Positions 25,048-36,997 of a stretch of DNA of 64,000 nucleotides are shown one piece after another. A program made the position numbers and the translations under genes. Position 1 is the stretch's first letter. Every line of letters starts with the position of its first letter. Source of the stretch: Brachycybe producta. Taxonomy: Eukaryota > Arthropoda > Diplopoda > Playtdesmida > Andrognathidae. The notes under the pieces are model-generated. The model ran no database searches. It worked only from the letters and a program-made list of their open reading frames with translations, and had not been told where the DNA came from. Location: contig JAUPFP010000213.1 of NCBI GenBank assembly GCA_036925085.1, forward strand, positions 1-64,000. The letters are read 5' to 3'.

Positions 25048-26938
25048 CTACGAATCGTTGGTTGGAAGTCCAAAAAGTTTCACTGTTCCGGCATCTCGAT
25101 CTCGGTCGTATTTATCCTTATCTTCGCAAGCGAACGCCAGAAGGTGTCTCTTCGGATGCCACGCAACGGTAAATGTCGGAGATTCCACAGCGATCTCCGT
25201 AATCTTCTCACCTATTAAGAAATCACTTTAAAAACTTATAGCAAACACCATTATGAAACAAAGGGCCGGAATGAAAGTTAGGGAGCCACTACCGCGCCCC
25301 TTTCTTCATTTTCCCCCCGCCTTAGATTTTAATAGCTCTGAAAACTTACCTACAAAGTACAAACATAATCTTAAAAGGAAACTACAGACTTAACGTGAGA
25401 ACATGCACAACGAAATGCGGTCATTTTTAATTTGAAAAATTACTAAGCAGCCAAATAAGGCTTTTGGCAAAAGGAGATTCATGGAGGATCATTACAACTG
25501 AAATAAGGGATTGTCAGAAATTTAGAGAAGCCCCATAATACCATTTGATTTCCACGCACAAAATCCCTTATATGCAAGTTCCATTGTCGAACTACCCTAA
25601 GAACAAATGATCACAAATTCAGCCCCGATAAAAGAGTAACCTTTACCCGTTTCGACTTCTGCGATGTCGATAAAGAGATCTTCCGATCCGGAAGCCAACA
25701 TCTTTCCATCGTGACTAAAACTGAGCGTCCTTATTGGCCAATCAAGTCTAAGAAGAAATTTTATCATGTAATAATAATACTACAATGAAAGAGATTTCAA
25801 TTCGATCGAGACAGAACCTTGAAAATGTTCTGATGCAAACCAACTCCGATACATCCCATAAACTGACCAACGCGTCGGCGCTTCCCGTTGCAAAGCACTG
25901 TCCAGTCGGATCGAATTCTATGCAGATACAATTAGCGGGATGTGCTTGAAGAACCTGCTGAAGTTGAAGTTCTGGATAACTAAACGTAAACAGTTACCCA
26001 TCTGTTCGTTAGAAAATGGAACCTACGAAGCGACAAATGACACCTGAGTATATGGAGGCAACCTTGGCCGTTGGTCAAGAAGAAAAGGTCACTGTCGTTA
26101 TTAAACTTGATCTCGTTCACTTCAAACTTGAACTGTTCTTCTGCTCTCGGTTTGTGCATCCGTACGTCGATAAAAGTGATGAGATCCTCCTTGTTGCCGA
26201 CCGCAATCGTATGTCCATCCGGCGACCAACAAATGTTGATGTTCTCTCCTTAAAGGAGAATAAGAAACGTCGTAAATCGAAAATTCCATTTCTCGTAAAA
26301 AGCCCTATATATACCCTTGGTATTGACCGTGGCCAAACATTTTTGAACTCTTGCATCCCAAATGCGAACCGTTTTGTCTCCACTGGCGGTGGCTAATTGA
26401 TCAGCATGGTTTGGATGCCAACACAGTTGATCGACGCTATCACCGTGACCTTTAAACGTGTGTTCCTTGCCCTGAAAAGAACAGACCGATGACGTCATTA
26501 CAATTTCGTGACACCCTGTAGTTTATATAAAGAAGCTTGTGACGTCAGAGGTTGACGCAAAATTTAAGAATGTGCCCTTCACTTTTTGTCAAATAAAAAA
26601 GGATAAAAACAAAAGAATGCAAAAAAAAAACCCCCTTTTATTTAAATCATCTCTTTTTTAAATCAGACTAAATGGGACAATCCTAAATTTTATGTCAACC
26701 CCGTCTGACGTTACAAGTTGCCGCTTCTTATAATGCCATTGGAAGTATACTGTACCAATCGATCTCTGTCCAGTGCGAAAATGCTCAAACTGTGATCGAA
26801 TGAACCAGATGCGAGTCTTCTACCGTCGCAATTCCAATCTACGGAATGAACTTTAGCAGAATGGGCCGCATTCTGATATATTTTGTTATTTGTTTGAAAA
26901 TATTGCTTCATGCTTTCGGAATAGATGGAGGGCGCCAT
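25048..26938 (-). CDS. THOC3: THO complex subunit 3 (WD40 protein)
   Basis: Exons read on the minus strand: 26938-26756, 26471-26315, 26248-26044, 25979-25818, 25747-25647, 25211-25048, all phase-consistent, giving 323 residues (human THOC3 is about 351). The protein is a WD40 propeller. Clear repeats include HSVDWNCDGRRLASGSFD, VDQLCWHPNHADQLATASGD, NINICWSPDGHTIAVGNK, FDPTGQCFATGSADALVSLW and LSFSHDGKMLASGSED, and the C-terminus is KLFGLPTNDS, close to that of vertebrate THOC3. THOC3/TEX1 is a subunit of the nuclear THO/TREX complex, which couples transcription to mRNA processing and export. The start ATG at 26938 gives an N-terminus (MAPSIYSES) shorter than in vertebrates. Intron 1 holds a CRE-bearing MITE. 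Identification is confident. Confidence 0.93.
26528..26733. mobile_element. MITE with CRE palindrome in its terminal inverted repeats
   Basis: About 205 bp lying in THOC3 intron 1. The left end GCTTGTGACGTCAGAGGTTG is complemented at the right by CAACCCCGTCTGACGTTACA. The left repeat holds a perfect TGACGTCA; the right is diverged by one base. The same family appears at 38016-38208, and half-copies occur upstream of SFXN2/RRP5 at 46818 and 57360. Confidence 0.7.
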
Positions 26939-27883
26939 TTTGGATGTATGACCTCAAGTCTCAGCAAGATATACAGTTAAAGCAACTGATCATAAAAAAC
27001 GCCAAATGTGAGTGAATAATTGTCTGTTTTTTTAAGCTAACAGGGGAATATAGAGCCACACTCCATAGGTTCTGTGCACAGCCTCCTATGTTTTATAGGA
27101 GGCTTATGCTCTGTGTTAAAATGTTAGAAGCAAGTGGGCGCCGCACGGTTAAAAGCTATCATTTGTTTACTTCCTCCTTCAATTCTGTTATCAGCGCCAT
27201 CTAGTGGAAAGAGCTGTCTCGCTATTTTCGAATTTTTTTTTTCTGTTTATTGTGGGGGACTGTTAAATAGGTTATGTTAGGATAGGTTTTTGTTTTTAGG
27301 CGACTTTTTATGACTCCTATGATAAACCCAATTCTGTTCTTTTAAACAAGCACCATCCCTCCATAACGGAAATGAAGGAGGAAGTAGACAAATGATAACT
27401 TTTAACTGTGCGGCGCCCACTTGCCTGTGAAAATGTTCTAGGTGCGGGTGGCCGTTGTGCTTGTGCAGTACAGGTGGCGCCAAAGCGGTTAATGTTTGAA
27501 CCACAGAATAAGAAGAGGTTCTCCTTATTCTGTGGTATAGGAAAGATCAACAACCTTATCCTTCTACTAACCATGCCTGTATCTATAGGAGGTTATGACA
27601 CAGAATAAGGATATATATCCTTATTCTGTGGCTATGAGTCGACTATCGCGATAGTATTCCCATTCATATCGCTATGGGAACATTACTATTTTCAATGAAA
27701 CAGGCAGATTGGTTTGAAGTAATTTATGAATAGAAACGGCAAGATCTATTTCAAAGCAAATATACGAATTGTAGCGTGATACGCATTGAAAATTATCAAC
27801 AATATTTTTATTTACAATTAAATTTATGTCAATGAAAATGAAGAAAGTAAAAAAAAAATGCATAATGATTTAATCTGATAATC
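26939..27883. other. THOC3 / MADF intergenic region with stem-loop sequences
   Basis: Besides the MITE at 27131-27423, this region has a stem built on GCCTCCTAT/ATAGGAGGC (27081-27112), a stem with arms CCACAGAATAAG/CTTATTCTGTGG (27501-27535), and a perfect 32-bp palindrome of the same arm sequence at 27599-27630. The THOC3 promoter should lie just above 26938. No gene seen. Confidence 0.5.
27131..27423. mobile_element. MITE with about 50-bp terminal inverted repeats
   Basis: Left repeat 27131-27180 begins CAAGTGGGCGCCGCACGGTT. Right repeat 27374-27423 ends in its complement (TGTGCGGCGCCCACTTG). The two arms match at nearly every position over 50 bp. The interior is short and non-coding. Confidence 0.75.
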
Positions 27884-30700
27884 TTAATTTTCGTCAAATT
27901 CTAAACTGTAAAGAAGTTTGTGTATATTTATTTGTGCTAAACTCCTCTTCTTCTTTGACAGTGACTTCAATTGAGCAGTTACAAATTTCCCATAAGCCGT
28001 CTCCACATCTGTAGCTTGCGGAGTTTGCGTTTTCTTTTTAAACGCTTCACCTACACTTTTCAAAGCAGCAAATGCATCTTGTTGAGAATCTGTCTTTCTA
28101 ATTTTTGTCGCGACAGCGGATGCTACGGAACGGCCATAAACTGCTTGTGGAGCAACGTGAACACCTTCCGAATGACAATTTATCGTTTGCGATCCAACAT
28201 TGACAGCTTCCGAACTGAAATCTAGTCTCGACCCGTCACCTGCAAGTTAAAATAAAAATTCACGAAAAATATTGTTGAAACTCACAGCTAATCACAAACA
28301 CATTTACACTGATCCTCAAACTGATTTTCTTTAAAACCCTCCAGAGCTTCAGCATCGATTTCATTCTCGGAAGATGGTGTTGGACTTTTTGGAGGCTGTG
28401 AATCCGAGTCCAAAGACGACTGCGTTTGTAACGTCGAAATCAAATAGTTATAAGGACTATAAGAAATCCTTTATTGAAACCGAATTACATAATTTCAAAT
28501 AGTGATAACAAATACAAACGTGTATGGCCTCAAGTAATCCATTAAAAACATGAGACTTTGGTAGTGTCTCCATTGGCTTGTAGGTTCGACGTCAGCTCTT
28601 TTCCGTTTCTTCTTTTCGATTGTCCGTCTCTCTTTATAAAGTCTATCTCTTAGACTTTTCCATCTTTTTGATACTTCTTCGCCTAATGAATGTATTACCA
28701 TACTTTTAGAGGACTGGGATGTGGTAGTAAAACGGGATATGGTGGCATGTGGGGTCACTGGGGGTTTGGTGCAAAATCGGAACGAGTGGAGAGTTAGAAC
28801 CAGCAAGGCCGACCCTGCTGCTTGCGGGATAAGGTACAGGAAATGATGATGATGATGATGACTTTTAGAGGACATTCGCACTTGACTTTCTTTTCGCTTT
28901 AAACGGCTATCACAACTGGCTATTTTTCTCGGAAGATTCCGTTCGGAATTTCTTGCAAAACAACGAAGATGCGCGTTTTCTTTAAGACGGTGTTGTGCAA
29001 GAAACCACTTTTAAGTCATGCAAGAGTATTATCAATTTATCACATTGGCAAATCAATTGTAATTAATTCTAGGACACACTGCGGTGAATCTTGCTTTAAA
29101 TATTGCTAATTGTGATCGCCGCTTTACATTACACTTATGGTTCACGAGACATTTCTAACAAGCTTGCGAACCTCGCATAGTTCCACATTGAATTCAGCTT
29201 CATGCAAATCACCTCCTATGAAAATTCACCCAATTATTACTTTTCACCTCGGTCATTTGATTACTAATCCACCAATATATCATTTAATTACATGTAACAC
29301 ACACACATTGTTAGTAAATATGTCACTCATAATTCAATTCTATTCAATTCAACTGAGTACACCTGCAATCAGCCCAAGAGCCATGTGGCAATGGGGGGAG
29401 AGGGTACCATTAGAACCACAATGAAAGCAAATATATGTTTGATGTGATCTTTCATTCTTTTTATGTAATTTGTTGTCATTTAGCAAACAGGCTTTTAGCT
29501 TTGAAGTTAGTAATTGGTTCTAATTGAAATAACACCAGTAGGTTTCAATCACGCAGGGGCGTAGCTTGCGGCCCGCAACTCTGGAGAGTGGCGCAGAAGG
29601 TTTGGGGGCGCAATATTAAGAGACAGGCCCGGACTGGCCCGGCCGGCTGACCGGCGATCGCCGGTCAATTGGGGGCCAAAAATAAATAAATTAAAAAAAT
29701 GGGACCAACACAATTTCATAGCCGGTGAGGCCAACCACTAGCCAGTCCGGCCCTGTTAAGAGAGTAATTAATTAGTAAGGCAACTAGATAAAAAAAAATG
29801 CAATTTGATGCAGTTTTAGTGCTTGAGTCTTTATAAGGCTATGCTAAATGCTGGTTTCACCTTGGAATTCTAGCCTCTAACCAGGGTTCTGTAACTGAAA
29901 AACGCAATTTTTCGTTTACTTATGAATTTGTATTTTTTTAAAAAAAAAATTGGGGGACGGGGCGCACTGAAGATTTTTGCTCCCGGGCGATAATAACCTA
30001 GCTACGCCACTGCAATCACGTAATCTTTCTCTGTGTGCAATTTGAATGGAACAAACTATAAACGTGACATACGTTTCATATATCGCATAAGTTCATATGG
30101 CATAACCCTCAATATAGGTAGGCCTCCCTGTAGGCCATTGTCAAGAGTAAAGGTCATAAGAAATGCACCCGTGCTAGACAACATATGCCACAGTCAAAAC
30201 TCAAGTGCACTTTTATATTTATCATTGTTTGATTTTTAATTTTATCTCCAAAATTATTCAGTTATACCGGTGAAATTGCGTAACCGGTTTTGTTTTAGTT
30301 TGTTCCAAGAATATGGAGCCGAAAACGACACCCGAATTCCCATTTTTCGTCAAGTTTTATGAATGAAATGACAACAAGATCCTGGATATAATAAGAGGAG
30401 GTGAATTCATTGCATGCAGACAAACACAAACACCTGTGCGATGAAAATGGTGTATTCATTTGTATAATCATAGCCTCCTTTATAATATTATGTAGGAGGC
30501 TATGGTATAATATATTCATTTCTTTTTACTTTACCAGTCATTAAAATAGGGTCGCCAATAGATTTAAATGTTTCGTCTCTTTTATCATCATCTCGATAAT
30601 CCTCATTGTTAGGATCATACAGAAACGGTTGTATTTTGACTGCTTTTATAATATATTCATCCACATCTATATATTCATTTAGATCCAAGTCATTTGCCAT
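27884..30700 (-). CDS. MADF-BESS domain protein with an in-frame SINE-like insert
   Basis: Minus-strand exons: 30700-30535, 28880-28520, 28456-28308, 28239-27884; phases agree, giving about 343 residues. The N-terminus carries the first half of a MADF (myb/SANT-like) domain (EYIIKAVKIQPFLYDP...DKRDETFKSIGD). Exon 2 carries the second half (LGEEVSKRWKSLRDRLYKE...WRHYQSLMFLMDYLRP). An acidic Ser/Pro linker follows, and a C-terminal BESS-like motif lies around YGKFVTAQLKSLSKKKRSL. Proteins of this architecture bind DNA through MADF and self-associate through BESS; they are known from insects and other animals. Between the MADF halves, 159 bp (53 codons, including a His run) has been inserted in frame by a retroposon. 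The acceptor of exon 2 at 28881 has a weak pyrimidine tract. An AG inside the insert (PPV|TPH region) is also phase-compatible and may be used instead. Confidence 0.75.
28702..28873. mobile_element. SINE-like retroposon inside the MADF coding exon
   Basis: A 146-bp insert (28715-28860) is flanked by identical 13-bp direct repeats ACTTTTAGAGGAC at 28702-28714 and 28861-28873. It ends in an ATG/GAT trinucleotide tail preceded by GGATAAGGTACAGGAAATG, as in SINEs and short LINE 3' ends. The flanking duplications being exact suggests a young insertion. The total added length is 159 bp, divisible by three, and the frame stays open on the minus strand. Confidence 0.8.
29554..30012. mobile_element. 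Non-autonomous hAT-like element with exact 8-bp TSD
   Basis: 459 bp with ends CAGGGGCGTAGCTTG and CTAGCTACGCCACTG. It is flanked by the 8-bp duplication CAATCACG at 29546-29553 and 30013-30020. TIR type and TSD length fit hAT. It lies in intron 1 of the MADF gene, encodes no transposase, and contains a second complete element. Confidence 0.9.
29624..29755. mobile_element. Second hAT-like MITE nested inside the first
   Basis: 132 bp with ends CAGGCCCGGACTGGC and GCCAGTCCGGCCCTG, flanked by the 8-bp duplication TTAAGAGA (29616-29623 and 29756-29763). The intact duplication inside the outer element shows the order of insertion. Confidence 0.9.
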
Positions 30701-32183
30701 GCTAATTGCATTAAAAGGCTTTTTTTAATAATTAAAGGCGGAAAAAAAAACTACAAAATATTAACTTAAACTTAGATTTAACCTTTTTTTTCCCCCCTTA
30801 GTCAGCATTGACTCAGCGACATGATGCCCCGGTTAACTATAAACCTTGCTATAACGTACATAAGTCAAAAAGTAAAGTTAAGAGTAATTCGTGACGTCAA
30901 ATGGACCTTATAATGACCTTGACCTCGTCATAATTTACCGCAACAACCTCTCTCATTACGTCACTTCTGTTCTATAACGTTTCTCATTTATGACGTATAC
31001 AGATTATACTTAGCCAGAGCATTCTACTGCATTATGGGTTGTATAGTTTGTTTTTTTCAATTTGACGTCATATTGTCATCTTCCGTATGTGGATATGACG
31101 TCACCATTTCAGCTCCTATATCTGCACATGCTGAACACGTATGCGGCCTATGGAGCCACCATTATGAGACCATTGCGAAGTGGCTGGGCTATTAAATTTA
31201 CTTTGACAGTTCTGGCAAAATTTACATTTTTGACGGAAACATGTTTCCTGGGGAACATAAAGTAAAAATTTGAAGTGTTTTAGAAACTAGAATAGTAGGT
31301 GATAATTTTAAAAAAATGATTTCATTATCGTTTATGACCGATTGAAAAGAATAAAGCCATAGAACCTCGTTAGTGTCTTAACTGGCTAGTGTGGGAAGTT
31401 TTGCGAAACTAAAAAATACATAACTAACACATCTTTTGACTCAAGAAAACTACATCACGTTCATCGCTAGAATGTGTAGATTAATTTAAGTCTCATGACA
31501 TTTTGTTGTATTTAACCCATTCTTAAGTTATTTCAATTTTTACGAACTAACACCTAAAATTATAATGCAAGAGAAAGTGACGTAAACATGGATCTGGACA
31601 GAAAATGGCGATTACTCCAGCTCGTATAACAAACTTAATTTAATCACGTTTTCTCGACAAGTGGCGCTTTCTAGCGGTTAATTGTGTTACTAACGTTACT
31701 AATTAATTTCGTTTAGTTTTTTAAAATTATCAGAAAACTAATAATATTTTTTTTACAAATAATTTCGTGAATTTGCTTATAATTGTAGATAGTAGGTAAG
31801 TATAACAGGTAGCTTTCTTAGCGTGTTATTATTTTTATTTAATTATTTATTAAATGCATTGCTGATGTTGCACACGCGGGTTTATATATTGTATATATGA
31901 AAATCAGGTGATATCCGTTGTGTACTCTAATTGGTTGTCTTTCTTTTGTGACGTAGTCATTTGTTGATTTTTTTTTCCATTTGTCTCCTCCTCCTTTACC
32001 TACTTCTGGTGTTTATGTGATGCTGCTGGCTGCTGCTGCTGTCAACATTATTTTCGTTTTACTTTTTCTTCTTCGTTGTGGTGAATGGCGACGTTTTTCT
32101 AATTTCTTCTCTCTTCGTGTTCTGTACTTTTGACAATCGCCTCTTCTTTATTTTCTCATCAAATTTATTGTCTCAAAAAAAAG
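30701..32183. promoter_or_regulatory. Divergent MADF / BNIP3 intergenic region with CRE cluster
   Basis: Upstream of the MADF gene on one side and BNIP3 on the other. Three perfect TGACGTCA palindromes lie at 30892-30899, 31063-31070 and 31096-31103, with related sites TTACGTCA (30956-30963) and TGACGTAT (30991-30998). TGACGTCA is the CREB/ATF consensus. A family-1 MITE fragment is at about 31262-31300. An inverted CCAAT (ATTGG near 31930) and a pyrimidine-rich leader precede the BNIP3 ATG. Transcription starts cannot be placed. Confidence 0.55.
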
Positions 32184-35100
32184 ATGACATCGACTCCGAA
32201 ATCCATACAAGAAGATGTTTTAGGTGGTAAGTAAATTTCATTACGACACAGTTAACGGTAGAAAACACAAACTAGGATTTGTTTTTATAAAAAAAAGTGA
32301 CGTTTCCATGTTTGAAATATTTCAGTTTTTATTGAGCTTATTTGTTGCTGTCAGAATCATCAAAACAAAGACACGCATGAATGCAATCGTACAGTTTAAA
32401 ACGAACAACGTGTTTAATGGGTTTATTTTTCTGTTTTCCATTTGGCAATTGTTGCCAAAATGTGTTTTGTTTTCGTTGTCATAATGTACTTTAGAAAAAT
32501 ATGCGTTACTCTCACCCACCCACCCACCAGCTGACGCCCTTATCAACCATATTTAACCCCCTCCCCCTCAGCCCCAATCCAATATTGTCGGGAGGAACGA
32601 TCTGTTCGTACCTTAAATTTGGGGCCCTCATTGAGTTACATAAGAATCAAAGGGGGGGGGGGAGGATCAGTTGTGGGTGAAGAAGAACTAACTAACACGT
32701 TAGATAAGAATTGGTTCAGTGACGTCGCCTTTTAAGCGCGTGCGTTTCGTCACGTATGCACTTCGGTCTCTTTATTTTTTAAACCAATCATGTTTAAGAT
32801 ATTTCCTGTTTAGAATCATACATATTATGGCGGTGTATACACTTGAGGCAATTGAGAGGTGGCACAAGGGGGCCTGGTCTAACAGTAATGTTGTGCAGCT
32901 TGTGCTCATAGAGGTGCGCTATGTTGGTGTACAACATGGCGTTATATCTGTAGTCATGTTTATAGTGCATGACGCCATGTTAGGATACTCTCTGCATTTA
33001 AACGTACCTTCAAATAAAATACGCCACGCCGTACTTGGCAGTATTATTAATTTTATTGACGTCACCACAGCAGTGTGTTCAAGGGGGATGATACAAGAGG
33101 GTGAATCTCGTGCAGTATTGCGTGTTATTTTACTTTTTATTCGCATTTTATTGAATTTCTATAATTCAATTCTATACTTGATTTCCAGTAAAAAATGTGG
33201 GTGAAAAGTTAAAAGGGTTTTGCTCATACTTAACGCACGCGTTCATGATTTTCTTTTATGTCGGTCCCTTTTGCGGTTGGTTAATTGCAATTCGTTATGT
33301 TGTCCAATAGAATTAATGCATATTTCCTGTGTATTTTAAGGTTGCCTGGCTTTGAGACAGCAGAGGGAGGAGAGGTCATTAGGGGTTGCTTTTTAAACTA
33401 GATTTATTTAAAATATTTGTTTGTCATTTTTATTAAGATATTACATTTCGTGTGTTTAAATTAGGGGTCGTATTTTAACCGTTTGTTTCGGTTTTCATGT
33501 GACTTTGCAAGGGTCAATGGCGGTTATATTTTAAAATAAAGACACGTTCACACTTAAACGCACGTTCCACACACAAGGGCATCATAAGAACAGACAGACA
33601 CACTTTAATTTTGACAATAGAAACACGGGTGGGGGGAGGGGGGTTTAATGTGATGTAATTTGGACTTTTCTTCCGATTTTGTTACATTTGCGTGATATTA
33701 CGTCAGTTTTCTTTTCTTTTTTAATATCAATTAAGGAGGATAATCACTTTGTGGTGGCTAAATGCCAAATTTGGTTTTCGTCTCTCTTTTTCTAAATGAA
33801 ATTTAAAGAAATGTGAACACAATGTTTATTTATAAAATTCATATAGAAAATGGTTACTGATGAAACACAAAAGAAAACACATAATTATTCTGTTTTGTTA
33901 AAAACATCCGTTTGTAACATTTGAACGAAAAAAAAAAAGTTTGTTTATTTGTGAGGAGGGAGAGACGGCAATGTTTATTGTTATCTTTATGGGTGGGGGA
34001 CGGAGGAGGAGGAGGGAGGGGGGGATTGGAGGGTTGGTCCTACATTTAGAAGGACTCCTGGTGACTTGGTCAATCCTGCGCCACGTAACACTCAGTTCAA
34101 GAACGTGATATCTGTCACGTAGTCTTATTTGGTCGACACGCACGGATTAGAAAATCGTTACGTGATCTTACGAATGTAAACTAATGCCTCCCCTCAGGTT
34201 TTTAGTCGTCGTTACGCGATGGCGGTTCCTCAGAACTGTAAATCGATCTGGAACGTTGTGATAAAGGTTGGCTTTATACGGACTACTGTGTGGGGCACCA
34301 CACTTAAGTAGTCGTTTTTATTGGACCACTGATTACACAAGATGTGGCCACAAGAGCCACAGGGTAGCGATGAGTGGCTTAGTCCTGCTACAAGTGTATA
34401 ATTCTTTCAGTGATGTTCATATTAGTGAGCCGCACTGACAGTAAGCCACTCTTTTTAATTGTGGCGCAATAAAGTGGTCCGTGTGAAGTGAGATTCAATG
34501 CGTCAAACAGGAAAACAACAACAACAACTGCTGTCATATATATTTTTATTATGTCTATCGAGTCTATTGTATGCCTTGAACTTTGACCCACCGTATCGTG
34601 GAGGCGATCGTTTCTTTAAAAAGAGTTGTTTTTCACCAACTCTTTTTTGAATCGTAAACAAATTTGTGTTTATTTTAGACAGATTATTTATTATTCAATG
34701 TTATGATCTAATCAAGGGTTATTAGAAATATTATATGAAATATATCAAGTGATATATTTATCATTTTTACAATATATTTATTGTGTTTTTAATATTTTAA
34801 CGCAAAATAATTGTATTTTTGACGTCTAATATCTGCCAAATAAAGGACTTAAAATTTTGTTTAACGTGAGCATGGCCTAATATCAATGTAATTAAACGTA
34901 TTAAAGTTGCAAACAGATGGGAGAAAAAAAAGGTGAAATCCAGGTTGAAAGATGAGATATTATGATAGATATCAAAATATCATAATAGATATTAAAATAC
35001 TTTTGACATAATTTCCAACTCTAAATCTAATCTGGAGTGTTTGAATTCGACCGATTAAAAATCGATTTAAAAAATACTGAAAAAATAGTTAAATGTTTTT

Positions 35101-36940
35101 GTTGTTTTGCAATTTGTTGTTTAATATTATCAAAACAATCGGTTGATTTTATGTTAGAAACCCATATAGACATAATTGAAACAGCTGTACTATATTATGA
35201 TACAATGTTAAACAATGGAAATGAACTGCAAATGTGTGTTTCTAATAAACAGTAAATAATAAAAAGCTCTCTTCGAATAGATAAGAGAGAGAGTAGAGCG
35301 ATATCATCATTATGATTATAATGAGAATTTATTTGTATTCGCGAATTGTGGGGGTTTTTTATGCAATCTTTTATGTCAATGCGCTGACAAAGAAAGAATG
35401 AAAAGTAATAATAACATGTGATTTTCAAGTTCAAGGTTGTTCTATAGAAAGAAGGGGCTGAGGGAAGAATACAATGGGTGGGCGGAGGTCGGTTTTTTTT
35501 AGTACATTTGATGATGATGATGATGATGATGAGAGGTTGAGATGAGATTTTCAAGGTGTTCACATTTCACGTTTATGATCATCTTTGTTTTTATTTATTG
35601 GTGAATTAATAACTACAGTAGCTTTTAATTGAACCCTTAGAACGGGAGAGAGATTTATACAGGGTGTCCATAATGTCCTTGTGCAAGTCGATTAAAGTCC
35701 GCTAAGTCGACAGTAACCGACATAATTGCAACCGTGCTGGACTGTCTACTGGAGTCTGGCGCAACTTGAGCTACTTTTGCCAGTTCAAGCGTTGTAGATC
35801 ACTTTAAGATTGAGGGGGGGGGGGGGTGCCGGTCTGCGTCTGTATTGACAAATTATCTAGTGGGACTACGCCATTGGGAAAAGTTTCACAAACATTGGTA
35901 TAAGAAACAATCTGTAAAATGCAACTGAAAACTAAATAAACGATTTTTCCGGTAGGATAACGAATGTGGTCAGTGTTATAACTCAAACACTTCAGAACAT
36001 GTTTGGAAGGAACTTCAGAAACGTGTGTTATCCCCATTCGTATCCAAAAAATGGTGGATTTGTCGAAATATTCATTATACTAAATATTGAATGAATTCCA
36101 TTTCATTTGCATTTTACAGATTGGTTCTATCTTATTGACCAGGGTTAGACGTAAGTGTTGTTGTAATGTACATCCTGTAAAACCCTTAATAAATTATTAT
36201 TAAACTGTGTTAAGTCACATTTTTATTAAAAAAAAAAACACGATTTTATTATGAATCAGCTTGTCAAGTTCTGTCAGCGGTAAACAGCGTTAAGTCAACA
36301 TTTTTACACATCGGCCGCTGGATAGTGGTATACAATGTTAAGCCCTATTCCCTTTAATGAAAAGAAAAACTTTCAGCTTTCTTTCTCCTGTAAAATTTAG
36401 GTTTTGTGACTTAAAACAGTTACCTGTGAAGAAGTGAAGTTATTAAAATTTAAAGCTGCACAGTGCATTTATGGACACCCTGTATATATACTGTATATAG
36501 AAAACACTAGTAGAAGTTACTTGTAGAAACGAAAGAGAGCTTTGACTTTACAATTTTTCATCATATTTTTCATTGGCTTCAATCCAATCAAAATGAATGA
36601 AATCAGCGTCCAAAAATAATAAAATATTTATATGCAAAATATGTGCTGTTGTAAATAAAATAAATTATTATGGAAATCGGGGCGGTGTCAGCAACAAAGT
36701 TGTTTTTATTTTAGGAATACATGTTTTTTTTTTACTCATTTATTTATTTATTTTTGTTATTTTAAGAGTCGTGGGTGGACGTGAGTTTTCAGAGTCCTGA
36801 CCGAGGGGTCACTCCACTCCCATTCGGTGGTTCTGCTCACAATGGAGACATGCAGAAACTTCTATGGGAGGCTCAAAGGGAGTCCAATCATTCTTCGGCC
36901 CGTGTCAGTACAGCTTCTTCTAGGAAGGGAAGGTAAAGGA

Positions 36941-36997
<57 letters not shown>

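Noticed and set aside
28825-28881. His-run and hydrophobic N-terminus as a signal peptide of a separate protein
   Set aside because: It is the translated SINE-like insert on the minus strand; the true upstream coding sequence is the exon at 30535-30700.
31440-31650. ACGTG cores upstream of BNIP3 (hypoxia-response-like)
   Set aside because: Mammalian BNIP3 is HIF-regulated, but a 5-bp core is expected by chance at this density and no flanking consensus is present.
32719-33204. 161-codon open frame in BNIP3 intron 1
   Set aside because: Longest unexplained frame in the intron, but no recognisable domain, no splice or initiation context that stands out, and a hydrophobic composition typical of AT-rich chance frames.
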